Below are positions 1 to 7,393 of a DNA stretch of 16,207 bases, piece after piece. This stretch comes from Butyricicoccus sp. GTDB taxonomy: Bacteria; Bacillota; Clostridia; Oscillospirales; Butyricicoccaceae. The position numbers and the translations under genes were made by a program. Positions within the stretch are counted from its first letter, which is position 1. Each line of letters opens with the position of its first letter. The stretch is from assembly GCA_031293105.1 (NCBI GenBank), contig JAUMSA010000167.1, positions 1 through 16,207 on the forward strand, read 5' to 3'. The notes beneath the pieces were generated by a model, which did not search any database, was not told the origin of the DNA, and saw only the letters and a list, made by a program, of their open reading frames with translations.

Positions 1-1
1 C

Positions 2-835
2 GACTTGGCCTATGAAGCAGGCACAGCGGACAGCGTGCTGGGCACGCTGCTACGCCGGGCGGTGGCGGCCGGAAAACGGGTCAAGACCGAGACACGGCTG
101 ACCGGTGTACCGGTTTCGGCTGCATCGCGGGGTGTGGAGCAGGCTGCTGCCTTTTTAAACGGCTTGGATGGCAAGCGGGCAGTCGTAATTGGCAACGGCG
201 AGATGGGGCGCTTGGCGGCGTCGCTCTTGCGGCAGGCGGGCTGCACGGTTACCATTACCCTGCGTTCGTACCGGCACGGGGAAACCATCGTCCCAGCTGG
301 GTGCGATACCCATGCGTATGACGACCGCTTGGCGTGCATCGAAGGCGCGGATTTGGTGTTCAGCGCAACCACCAGCCCGCATTTTACCTTGACAGCCGAA
401 CAGATCGCCAGCCTGCAAAACCCGCCGCGGCTCTTTGTCGACTTGGCCATGCCGCGCGATATTGAACGCACTGCGACGGACGATGGCCGGGTGATGGTCT
501 GGAATCTGGACGACCTGGGGCAGCTTGGCAATGAAAATGCAGCCGAGCGCGCGGTGGCGGCAGACATTCTGGATAAGGAATATGCCGAGTTCAAAGCATG
601 GTATGATTACCGGCAGGCACTGCCGGTCATGGCGCTGCTCAAGGATGCTGCCGCCGAGCGGGTGCATTTTGACCATCAATATGAGGAACTTGCGCGCAGC
701 GGCGATTTGGATGGACTCATCCAGATGGCGGTCGGCAAAACGATCGACATGCTGCTGGGAGGGATGAAGGATATCGTCAGTGAGGAGCGGCTGGTCGGCT
801 GCCTCCAGCATATGAAGAAAGGAAGCGGCAGATGA
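2..835 (+). CDS. hemA: Glutamyl-tRNA reductase, 5'-truncated by window edge
   Basis: Reduces glutamyl-tRNA(Glu) to glutamate-1-semialdehyde with NADPH, the first committed step of the C5 tetrapyrrole route. The reading frame is open to the left edge. The TTG at 5-7 is only an internal codon, because the visible protein begins in the middle of the family (the AGKRVKTETRL stretch follows the catalytic domain). About 277 codons are visible of a usual 400 or so, so the N-terminal catalytic domain with the active-site Cys is off-window. Visible parts are the nucleotide-binding motif GNGEMG (residues 63-68 counted from codon 5), the typical FVDLAMPRDIE segment, and a helical C-terminal dimerisation region containing the RQALPVMALLK stretch. 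The TGA stop overlaps the cobJ start (ATGA), which suggests translational coupling. Placement beside cobJ, with hemL and hemB downstream, suggests it supplies corrinoid synthesis. Confidence 0.95.
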   Translation, partial: DLAYEAGTADSVLGTLLRRAVAAGKRVKTETRLTGVPVSAASRGVEQAAAFLNGLDGKRAVVIGNGEMGRLAASLLRQAGCTVTITLRSYRHGETIVPAGCDTHAYDDRLACIEGADLVFSATTSPHFTLTAEQIASLQNPPRLFVDLAMPRDIERTATDDGRVMVWNLDDLGQLGNENAAERAVAADILDKEYAEFKAWYDYRQALPVMALLKDAAAERVHFDHQYEELARSGDLDGLIQMAVGKTIDMLLGGMKDIVSEERLVGCLQHMKKGSGR

Positions 836-1560
836 AGCTATATGTCATTGGAATTGGCCCGGGCGGGGAGGAGCAGATGACCCTGCGCGCGGTGCGTGCG
901 CTCGAAGCGTGCGACTGTGTGGCCGGATATGGTCTGTATTTGGACCTGATCGAAAATTTACTGGTCGGGAAGGAGCGTATCCAGACCGGCATGATGCGCG
1001 AAGTTGACCGCTGCACGGCAGCGCGGGACGCGGCGCTCGGCGGCAAGACCGTGGCCGTGGTTTCCTCGGGCGATGCGGGGATGTATGGCATGGCTGGGCT
1101 GATGTTCGAGCTGTGTGCTGACCATCCGGAGATTGAGATTGAAGTCATCCCGGGCATCACGGCTGCCTGTTCGGGCGGGGCCGTGCTCGGCTCGCCGCTG
1201 ACCTGTGACTTTGCCGCCATTTCGCTTTCCGACTTGCTGACCCCTTGGGAGGTTATCGAAAAGCGAGTGCGCCACGCGGCGGCGGCCGATTTGTGCATGG
1301 CACTGTACAATCCGGCCAGTAAAAAACGCACCGATCATCTCAAAAAAGTGTGCGATTTGATTTTGGAAACCCAGTCGCCTGAGATCGTCTGCGGTCTGGT
1401 GCGCAACATCGGCCGGGAGGGCGAAGCCTTCCGACTGCTGACACTGGGCGAACTGCGGGATACACAGGTCGATATGCTCACCACGGTATTCATTGGCAAC
1501 AGCCGCACGAAAAACATCGGCGGCCGGATGGTTACACCGCGCGGGTATAAGGGCGTATGA
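832..1560 (+). CDS. cobJ: Precorrin-3B / cobalt-factor III C17-methyltransferase (CobJ/CbiH)
   Basis: SAM-dependent tetrapyrrole methylase that methylates C17 and drives ring contraction of the corrin macrocycle. In an anaerobic pathway such as this one the substrate would be cobalt-factor III (CbiH role). The 242-aa single-domain protein matches the usual family length. The N-terminal glycine-rich methylase motif GIGPGG lies at residues 7-12. The motif VSSGDAGMYGMA (77-88), characteristic of CobJ/CbiH, and ALYNPASKKR (157-166) are clear. The start ATG at 832 overlaps the hemA stop, and its own TGA overlaps the cobK start, so it is likely translated by coupling. No sign of the ferredoxin-like or CbiG extensions found in some CobJ fusions. 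Confidence 0.95.
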   Translation: MKLYVIGIGPGGEEQMTLRAVRALEACDCVAGYGLYLDLIENLLVGKERIQTGMMREVDRCTAARDAALGGKTVAVVSSGDAGMYGMAGLMFELCADHPEIEIEVIPGITAACSGGAVLGSPLTCDFAAISLSDLLTPWEVIEKRVRHAAAADLCMALYNPASKKRTDHLKKVCDLILETQSPEIVCGLVRNIGREGEAFRLLTLGELRDTQVDMLTTVFIGNSRTKNIGGRMVTPRGYKGV

Positions 1561-2744
1561 GGCTGCTTATTTTTTCCGGGACCAGCGAAGGGCATGCAAT
1601 CTGCCGGTTTTTGTCCCAGCATGGCGCGACGGCGGATGCCTTTGTCGCCACCGAATACGGCGAAGCGGTCATGGAGCCGCTACCTGGCATCACCGTCCAT
1701 CAGGGACGTCTGGACACCAATCAGATGGCGGCTTATATGGGGCCGGATACTTTGGTCGTGGACGCGACGCATCCTTACGCCCATGCTGTGACCGAAAACA
1801 TCCGCGCGGCCTGTGCGCAGGCAGGTGCGGAATATCAGCGGCTGCTGCGGCCGCGCACCGAAGCACAGGGCGTTGTGACCATTCCGGACACCGCGCATGC
1901 GGTCACTTGGTTGGGGGAGCATCCCGGCAAGGTGCTGCTGACCACGGGTAGCAAGGAGCTGGACGCCTATACTGCGGTGCCGGATTTCAAAGATCGGCTG
2001 TATCCGCGCGTGCTGCCGACGGCTAGCGTGCTGCAAAAATGCGAAGCGCTCGGTTTCCCGGGCGCGCATATCATCGCCATGCAGGGGCCGTTTTCCAAGG
2101 AATTCAATGTTGCCTTGCTGCAGCAGACCGGGGCGAGTATCCTGGTCACCAAGGACACCGGGAAATCGGGCGGTTTTGCCGAAAAGCTGGCCGCTGCCCG
2201 GGAGACAGGCGCGATGGTTTTGATGATTGCCCGTCCCAGCGAGGAGGAAGGCAAGAGCCTGGAGCAGATGCAGGACGAACTACAAGCGCGGCTTTCGCTG
2301 AAACAGGCGCCATCCTGTCCGCGGTTTCCGCTCTTTGTATCCTTGAAAGGGAAAAAAGTGCTGATTGTCGGAGCCGGACAGATCGCTGCACGGCGCATCG
2401 GCGTTTTACAGCGGTTTAGCGCGGCGGTGCAGGTGATCGCAACCGAAAAGCGGGCGGACATCGGCCTGCCGGTCGAGCAGCGCGCGTTTATCGAAAGCGA
2501 TGTGGATGGTGCGGCTCTCGTGGTTGCCGCCACGGATGACCGGGCGGTCAATCACCGGGTCTTTGTCGCCTGCCAGGCGCGGGGAATCCCGGTCAGTGTG
2601 GCTGACTGCGCGGCTGAGAGCACCTTCTTTTTCCCGGCCATTTGCGAGGGAAAAGGGATGGTCGCGGGTCTGGTGTCGGGTGGGCGTGACCACCATGCCG
2701 TGTCCGCCATGGCCAAGCGCATTCGGGCGCTGATGGAGGAATGA
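1557..2744 (+). CDS. cobK: Precorrin-6A reductase fused to precorrin-2 dehydrogenase (CobK/CbiJ-SirC)
   Basis: 395-aa two-domain protein. Residues 1 to about 250 are CobK/CbiJ, which reduces (cobalt-)precorrin-6A: GTSEGHAICRFL near the N-terminus, VVDATHPYA (67-75), TTGSKEL (129-135) and VTKDTGKSGG (197-206) are family signatures. Residues about 257-395 form a second domain like the N-terminal part of siroheme synthase (SirC/Met8/CysG-N): FPLFVSLKGKKVLIVGAGQIAARR holds a dinucleotide-binding GxGxxA motif, followed by VVAATDDRAVN (332-342), VSVADC with Asp350 at the position of the catalytic Asp of CysG/Met8, and FFFPA. That domain should oxidise precorrin-2 to sirohydrochlorin using NAD+, providing the substrate of CbiK encoded downstream. 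A linker of about 10-15 residues joins the domains, with no stop or restart between them. Whether the second domain also has chelatase activity cannot be judged from sequence. Confidence 0.93.
   Translation: MRLLIFSGTSEGHAICRFLSQHGATADAFVATEYGEAVMEPLPGITVHQGRLDTNQMAAYMGPDTLVVDATHPYAHAVTENIRAACAQAGAEYQRLLRPRTEAQGVVTIPDTAHAVTWLGEHPGKVLLTTGSKELDAYTAVPDFKDRLYPRVLPTASVLQKCEALGFPGAHIIAMQGPFSKEFNVALLQQTGASILVTKDTGKSGGFAEKLAAARETGAMVLMIARPSEEEGKSLEQMQDELQARLSLKQAPSCPRFPLFVSLKGKKVLIVGAGQIAARRIGVLQRFSAAVQVIATEKRADIGLPVEQRAFIESDVDGAALVVAATDDRAVNHRVFVACQARGIPVSVADCAAESTFFFPAICEGKGMVAGLVSGGRDHHAVSAMAKRIRALMEE
2735..2740 (+). promoter_or_regulatory. Ribosome binding site deciding the hemC start
   Basis: GGAGGA sits directly against the ATG at 2741 but 6 nt before the second in-frame ATG at 2747. 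Normal Shine-Dalgarno spacing therefore favours 2747. The site lies inside the last codons of cobK. Confidence 0.7.
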
Positions 2745-2746
2745 CA

Positions 2747-3616
2747 ATGAACATACGAATCGGAAGCCGGGACAGCAAGCTGGCCGTGGTGCAGGCCGAG
2801 CAGGTGATTGCCCAACTCGGGATGCCCTGCACGCTTGTCACCATGAAAACTACCGGCGATATGATTTTAGATAAAACACTCGATCAAGTAGGCGGTAAAG
2901 GCCTGTTCGTCAAGGAACTGGACCGCGCACTCGCCGCGGGTGAGGTCGACTTGACCGTCCATAGCTTGAAGGATGTGCCGATGGAACAGCCCGAAGGGCT
3001 GCCGCTCGTAGCTTACACCGTACGGGAGGATGCGCGGGATGTGCTCGTCCTGCCGCAGGGTGCAAGCGAATTCGACCGCTCGAAACCCATCGGTTGTGCA
3101 AGCGCGCGGCGGCGCGTGCAGCTCAAGCATCTGTTCCCGGACATAGAGATCAAACCGGTGCGCGGCAATGTGCAGACTCGTCTGCGCAAGCTGGACAGCG
3201 GTGAATATGGCGCACTGGTGCTGGCTGCCGCTGGTCTGCACCGCTTAGGGCTGCAAGACCGCATTTCGCGGTATTTTTCACCCGAAGAGATCATCCCCGC
3301 CGCCGGACAGGCGATTTTGGCCGTCCAGGGACGGGAGGGGCAATGCCCCGAAGCGGTCGCCCGTCTGGATGACCCGGATGCACGGGTGTGTGCGTTGGCC
3401 GAGCGTGCCTATGTTCGCACATTGGGCGGCGGCTGTTTCGCACCCGTAGCTGCGTATGCGTGCGTGACGGGCGATGCGGTCACGCTGCGGGCGATGTACG
3501 CGACCGAGGACGAGCAAACCGTTGTATACGGCATCGATACTGCGCCGCGCGGTCAGGCGGAAACCTTGGGAGCCCGGTTGGCGCAAAAGCTGCAAAAGGA
3601 GGCCGAACATCCATGA
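2747..3616 (+). CDS. hemC: Hydroxymethylbilane synthase (porphobilinogen deaminase)
   Basis: Polymerises four porphobilinogens into hydroxymethylbilane on a covalently bound dipyrromethane cofactor. The N-terminus reads IRIGSRDSKLAVVQAE, a standard HemC opening. DLTVHSLKDVP and CASARRRVQLK are strongly conserved blocks. The cofactor-attachment Cys is residue 230 in LGGGCFAPVAAYA. I chose the ATG at 2747 (289 aa) because the GGAGGA is 6 nt upstream of it. An alternative ATG at 2741 adds two residues and overlaps the cobK stop as ATGA, so it cannot be excluded. The stop overlaps the start of cobA-hemD (ATGA at 3613). Confidence 0.96.
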   Translation: MNIRIGSRDSKLAVVQAEQVIAQLGMPCTLVTMKTTGDMILDKTLDQVGGKGLFVKELDRALAAGEVDLTVHSLKDVPMEQPEGLPLVAYTVREDARDVLVLPQGASEFDRSKPIGCASARRRVQLKHLFPDIEIKPVRGNVQTRLRKLDSGEYGALVLAAAGLHRLGLQDRISRYFSPEEIIPAAGQAILAVQGREGQCPEAVARLDDPDARVCALAERAYVRTLGGGCFAPVAAYACVTGDAVTLRAMYATEDEQTVVYGIDTAPRGQAETLGARLAQKLQKEAEHP

Positions 3617-5097
3617 AGATCGGAAAAGTGACCTTGGTCGGCGCTGGGCCAGGCGGGCGGGATCTGCTTACCCTCAAGGGGGCGCAGGCGATTGTGCAGG
3701 CCGATGCGGTGGTGTACGACCGTCTGGTCAGTGAGGATATTTTAAATCTCATCCCGCGCACAGCCGAGCGGGTTAACGTCGGCAAGGAGAATAACCACCA
3801 TCCGGTACCGCAGCCCGAGATCAACGCGATTTTGGTGCGGCTGGCGAGTGAAGGGAAAAACACGGTTCGTCTCAAAGGCGGCGACTGCTATCTGTTCGGC
3901 CGGGGCGGCGAGGAATGTGAATATCTACTCGAACACGGCGTGCCTTTTGAGGTTGTGCCCGGTGTGACCAGCGCGTTGGCTGTACCCGCTTATGCGGGTA
4001 TCCCGGTGACCCATCGGGATTATTGTTCGTCGGTACACATTGTCACCGCCCACGCCCGTGCGGGCAAGAAGCTCGACATCGATTTTGAAGGCTTGGTTAG
4101 GCTAAATGGGACGCTTGTTTTCCTGATGGGGCTGACCGCCCTCGGGCAGGTTATGGACGGCCTAATTGCTGTCGGTCTGTCACCCGACACCCCGGCAGCT
4201 GTGATCGAAAACGGCACGCGCGGCAACCAGCGCAAAGTGGTCAGTGATGTAAGCCACCTGCCGCAGGAGGTTGCCGCGGCCGGATTGCACAGCCCGGCGC
4301 TCATCGTGGTTGGACAGGTGTGCACCCTATCCGAAAAGCTGGATTGGTTCACACCGCTGCCGCTGCACGGCAAGACGGTCGTGGTCACCCGGCCGCGTGA
4401 GCGGGCAGGTACGTTGTCGGATAAGCTCCGGCGGCTGGGCGCAAACGTCATCGAAGCGCCGTGCATCGAAACCGTGGAGCGGGAAGATACAGTAGCGCTG
4501 GAGCAGGCGTTGCGCGAACATTGGGACTGGGTTGCACTAACCAGCCCGGCTGGCGTTCCGGCCATGGTACATGCGCTCGAACGCATAGGACGGGACCTGC
4601 GTGCGCTGTACGGCTGCAAGTTTGCGGCTATCGGTGCCGGGACAGCGGCAGAACTCAAGCGCTGCGGCATCACAGCTGATCTGGTGCCTGAAACGTATGA
4701 CAGCACCCATCTGGCTCAGGCGCTGGTGCAGGTTGCTTCAGGTGCAAAGGTGCTCATCCTGCGGGCAGAACATGGCTCGAAGGAATTGACCGAACGGCTG
4801 GAGCAGGCAGGCATTACCTTTGCCGATGTGCCGACCTATCGGACAGAATACCGCTCTGATAAAGCAGAACTGCTGAAAAATATGCTGAATCATGACGAGG
4901 TAAATGCAGTTACCTTTACAAGTGCATCCACGGTAGAGGGTTTTGTTCATGCTGTGAAGGATATTAACTTTACAAGATTTACAGCGCTGTGTATCGGCCA
5001 ACAAACGGCTGCGGCAGCCCGCCGGCACGGCATGCGCGTTCAAATTGCAAAGCAGGCGACGATTGATTCGATGATCGACGCCTTGAGGGAGGAATAA
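3613..5097 (+). CDS. cobA-hemD: Uroporphyrinogen-III C-methyltransferase / uroporphyrinogen-III synthase fusion (CobA-HemD)
   Basis: 494-aa bifunctional protein. Residues 1 to about 245 are the SAM-dependent methylase CobA/SumT, which turns uroporphyrinogen III into precorrin-2: VTLVGAGPGGRDLLTLKG at the N-terminus, VRLKGGDCYLFGRGGEE (85-101), VVPGVTSALAVPAYAGIPVTHR and GTRGNQRK are family blocks. Residues about 253-494 are HemD, which cyclises hydroxymethylbilane with D-ring inversion. It is recognised by TVVVTRPRERAGTLSDKLRRLGA, by VALTSPAGV, and by FTSASTVEGF near the end, as HemD is poorly conserved. I chose ATG 3613 because it overlaps the hemC stop and begins at the family N-terminus; the frame is open upstream only as an out-of-frame shadow of hemC. 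The usual GGDP of the methylase reads GGDC here (Cys92). The HemD part carries an AT-rich patch near 4861-4980. This fusion is common in Firmicutes and feeds the corrin branch directly. Confidence 0.95.
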   Translation: MKIGKVTLVGAGPGGRDLLTLKGAQAIVQADAVVYDRLVSEDILNLIPRTAERVNVGKENNHHPVPQPEINAILVRLASEGKNTVRLKGGDCYLFGRGGEECEYLLEHGVPFEVVPGVTSALAVPAYAGIPVTHRDYCSSVHIVTAHARAGKKLDIDFEGLVRLNGTLVFLMGLTALGQVMDGLIAVGLSPDTPAAVIENGTRGNQRKVVSDVSHLPQEVAAAGLHSPALIVVGQVCTLSEKLDWFTPLPLHGKTVVVTRPRERAGTLSDKLRRLGANVIEAPCIETVEREDTVALEQALREHWDWVALTSPAGVPAMVHALERIGRDLRALYGCKFAAIGAGTAAELKRCGITADLVPETYDSTHLAQALVQVASGAKVLILRAEHGSKELTERLEQAGITFADVPTYRTEYRSDKAELLKNMLNHDEVNAVTFTSASTVEGFVHAVKDINFTRFTALCIGQQTAAAARRHGMRVQIAKQATIDSMIDALREE

Positions 5098-5100
5098 ATC

Positions 5101-6087
5101 ATGTTTAACGACATCATCCGGCCGCGCCGTTTGCGTACGTCGGACAACCTGCGCCGTTTGGTGCGGGAAACCCGTATCTCGCCCGAGAGCCTGATTTGGC
5201 CGATTTTTGTGGCCGAAGGAGAAAACATTTATCAGGAGATCGAGTCCCTGCCTGGGCAGTACCATTACAGCCCCGACCAGCTCTATCGCATGGTGGAGCG
5301 TGCGCGGGAACACGGCGTGTCGCGCGTCATTTTGTTCGGCCTGCCCAAGGACAAGGACGAGTGCGGTTCGGGAGCCTGGGCAGAGGACGGCATCGTTCAG
5401 CAGGGCATCCGTAAGATCAAGGAACTCGCGCCTGAGATGTATGTCGTGACCGATGTGTGCATGTGCGAATACACCAGCCATGGGCATTGCGGTATCCTGT
5501 GCGGCCACGATGTAGACAACGACAAGACGCTCGAAGTACTGGCCAAGATCGCCCTCAGTCATGTGCATGCGGGTGCAGATATGGTCGCGCCCAGCGATAT
5601 GATGGATGGCCGTGTGGCGGCGATTCGTTCCGCTTTGGATGAGAACGGATTCCAGAATATCCCGATCATGGCGTACTCGGCCAAGTTCGCGTCTTATTTC
5701 TATGGCCCATTCCGCGAAGCGGCTGGGTCGGCGCCTTCCTTCGGCGACCGCCGGTCGTATCAGATGGACCCGCACAACGGTCGGGAAGCCATGCGCGAAT
5801 GCGAATTGGATGTGGCCGAAGGGGCAGATATCCTGATGGTCAAGCCCGCGCTGGCCTACCTTGATCTGGTGCATGAGGCGCGTCAGCGTTTTGATCTGCC
5901 GATTGCCTGCTATGCGGTATCGGGCGAGTATGCAATGGTTAAGGCAGCCGCCAAGGCGGGTCTGATCGACGAGTATGGCGTGATGTGCGAAAGCGCGGTG
6001 TGTATGTACCGTGCCGGGGCAGATATTTTGATTACCTACTACGCCTGTGAACTGGCGGATGCCATCCGAAAGGGGGATATTGGCTGA
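5101..6087 (+). CDS. hemB: Porphobilinogen synthase (5-aminolevulinate dehydratase), zinc type
   Basis: Condenses two 5-aminolevulinates to porphobilinogen. At 328 aa it has the family length. The catalytic Schiff-base lysines are Lys195 (SAKFAS) and Lys248 (LMVKPA). Cys120, Cys122 and Cys130 in DVCMCEYTSHGHCG form the zinc site, so this is the Zn-dependent rather than the Asp-rich Mg-dependent type. YGPFREAAGSAP and QMDPHNGREA are standard blocks. GGGAGG at 5087-5092, 8 nt upstream, supports the ATG at 5101, 3 nt after the cobA-hemD stop. The TGA overlaps the hemL ATG by one base (TGATG). Confidence 0.97.
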   Translation: MFNDIIRPRRLRTSDNLRRLVRETRISPESLIWPIFVAEGENIYQEIESLPGQYHYSPDQLYRMVERAREHGVSRVILFGLPKDKDECGSGAWAEDGIVQQGIRKIKELAPEMYVVTDVCMCEYTSHGHCGILCGHDVDNDKTLEVLAKIALSHVHAGADMVAPSDMMDGRVAAIRSALDENGFQNIPIMAYSAKFASYFYGPFREAAGSAPSFGDRRSYQMDPHNGREAMRECELDVAEGADILMVKPALAYLDLVHEARQRFDLPIACYAVSGEYAMVKAAAKAGLIDEYGVMCESAVCMYRAGADILITYYACELADAIRKGDIG

Positions 6088-7373
6088 TGAATTTTCGAGC
6101 ATCGGAAGCGATTTTTTCGCGGGCGCAGCGGGTGCTGCCGGGCGGCGTCAATTCGCCGGTTCGCGCCTTCCGCGCGGTGGGCGGCACACCCCCGTTTATC
6201 GTCAAAGGCAAGGGCAGTCGCATTTGGGATTTGGACGGCAATGAATTTATTGATTTTGTCGGTTCTTGGGGACCGCTGATTTTGGGACACAGCTATCCGC
6301 CGGTTTTGGAAGCCGTACAGAAGGCCATGCAGAACGGCCTGTCTTTCGGTGCGCCGACTGGAATGGAAGTCGATGTGGCCGAGCTACTGGTGGACATGGT
6401 GCCCAACATTGAAATGGTGCGCATGGTCAACTCGGGAACCGAGGCGGTCATGAGCGCGCTGCGTGTGGCGCGTGGTGTGACCGGACGTGATAAGGTGATT
6501 AAGTTCGAAGGCTGCTATCACGGTCATTCAGACGCCATGCTGGTCGCAGCCGGGTCGGGTGCCCTCACACAGGGTGAGCCCAATTCGGCGGGCGTGACCC
6601 GTGGCGCGGCAGGCGATACGCTGACCGCACAGTTCAACGACCTTTCTTCGGTCGAAGCCTTGCTGGACGCCAACCGGGAACAGGTGGCGGCAATTATCGT
6701 GGAACCGGTAGCGGCCAATATGGGTGTCGTACCGCCTGAGAAGGGGTTCCTGGAAGGACTGCGCAGTCTGTGCGACACGTATGGCTGTCTGCTGATTTTC
6801 GACGAAGTCATTACAGGTTTCCGTCTGGCGCGCGGCGGTGCGCAGGAGTATTTCGGCGTGCGCGCCGATCTAGTCACATTCGGTAAAATCATCGGCGGCG
6901 GCATGCCGGTGGGCGCCTATGCCGGCCCGCGCTGCATCATGGAAAAGGTCGCGCCGACTGGGCCGATCTATCAGGCGGGTACGCTTTCGGGAAATCCGGT
7001 CGCTATGGCAGCCGGCTACAAGCAGCTGGAAATCCTGCAAGCCAATCCGGGCTACTATCGGGATGTAGAGCGCAAAGCCCAGGCCATGGCGCATAGCCTG
7101 CGCGAAAGTGCCAAGAAGCACGGTGTGCCGATGACCGTCAATCAGTGCGGCGCGCTGCTGTGTCCGTACTTTACCGAAGAGCCGGTGCGCACGTTTGCGG
7201 ATACACAGAAGTCTGATTTGAACCGATTCAAGCACTATTTCCATGGCATGCTGGAACGCGGTATGTATTTGGCGCCCAGCCAGTTCGAGGCCACGTTCAT
7301 CAACATCAGCCATACCGACGAGGACATCCTGGCCGTGTGTGCAGCAGCGGATGCGGTTTTGGCTGAGCTTTGA
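6087..7373 (+). CDS. hemL: Glutamate-1-semialdehyde 2,1-aminomutase
   Basis: PLP enzyme that converts glutamate-1-semialdehyde to 5-aminolevulinate, the partner of HemA. It is a 428-aa class-III aminotransferase-fold protein. The N-terminus RVLPGGVNSPVRAFRAVGG is diagnostic of GSA aminomutase. MVNSGTEAVMSALRVARG, FEGCYHGHSD and the PLP-binding Lys267 in TFGKIIGGGMPVGAYAG are present. AGGGGG at 6071-6076 lies about 10 nt before the ATG, and the start overlaps the hemB stop by one base. A 20-nt spacer follows its stop, the widest gap inside the operon, marking the boundary between the hem block and the late corrin genes. Confidence 0.97.
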   Translation: MNFRASEAIFSRAQRVLPGGVNSPVRAFRAVGGTPPFIVKGKGSRIWDLDGNEFIDFVGSWGPLILGHSYPPVLEAVQKAMQNGLSFGAPTGMEVDVAELLVDMVPNIEMVRMVNSGTEAVMSALRVARGVTGRDKVIKFEGCYHGHSDAMLVAAGSGALTQGEPNSAGVTRGAAGDTLTAQFNDLSSVEALLDANREQVAAIIVEPVAANMGVVPPEKGFLEGLRSLCDTYGCLLIFDEVITGFRLARGGAQEYFGVRADLVTFGKIIGGGMPVGAYAGPRCIMEKVAPTGPIYQAGTLSGNPVAMAAGYKQLEILQANPGYYRDVERKAQAMAHSLRESAKKHGVPMTVNQCGALLCPYFTEEPVRTFADTQKSDLNRFKHYFHGMLERGMYLAPSQFEATFINISHTDEDILAVCAAADAVLAEL

Positions 7374-7393
7374 TAAAAAAGGAGGGCCGCAGA

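Noticed and set aside
3388..3612. Upstream extension of the cobA-hemD frame into hemC
   Set aside because: The extra residues are Arg/Cys-rich out-of-frame hemC sequence, and the family N-terminus begins exactly at ATG 3613.
4738..6102. Long minus-strand open frame (454 codons) opposite hemD/hemB
   Set aside because: It is antisense to the well-supported hemB and the end of hemD, has no recognisable protein family, and such long antisense frames are common in GC-rich coding DNA.
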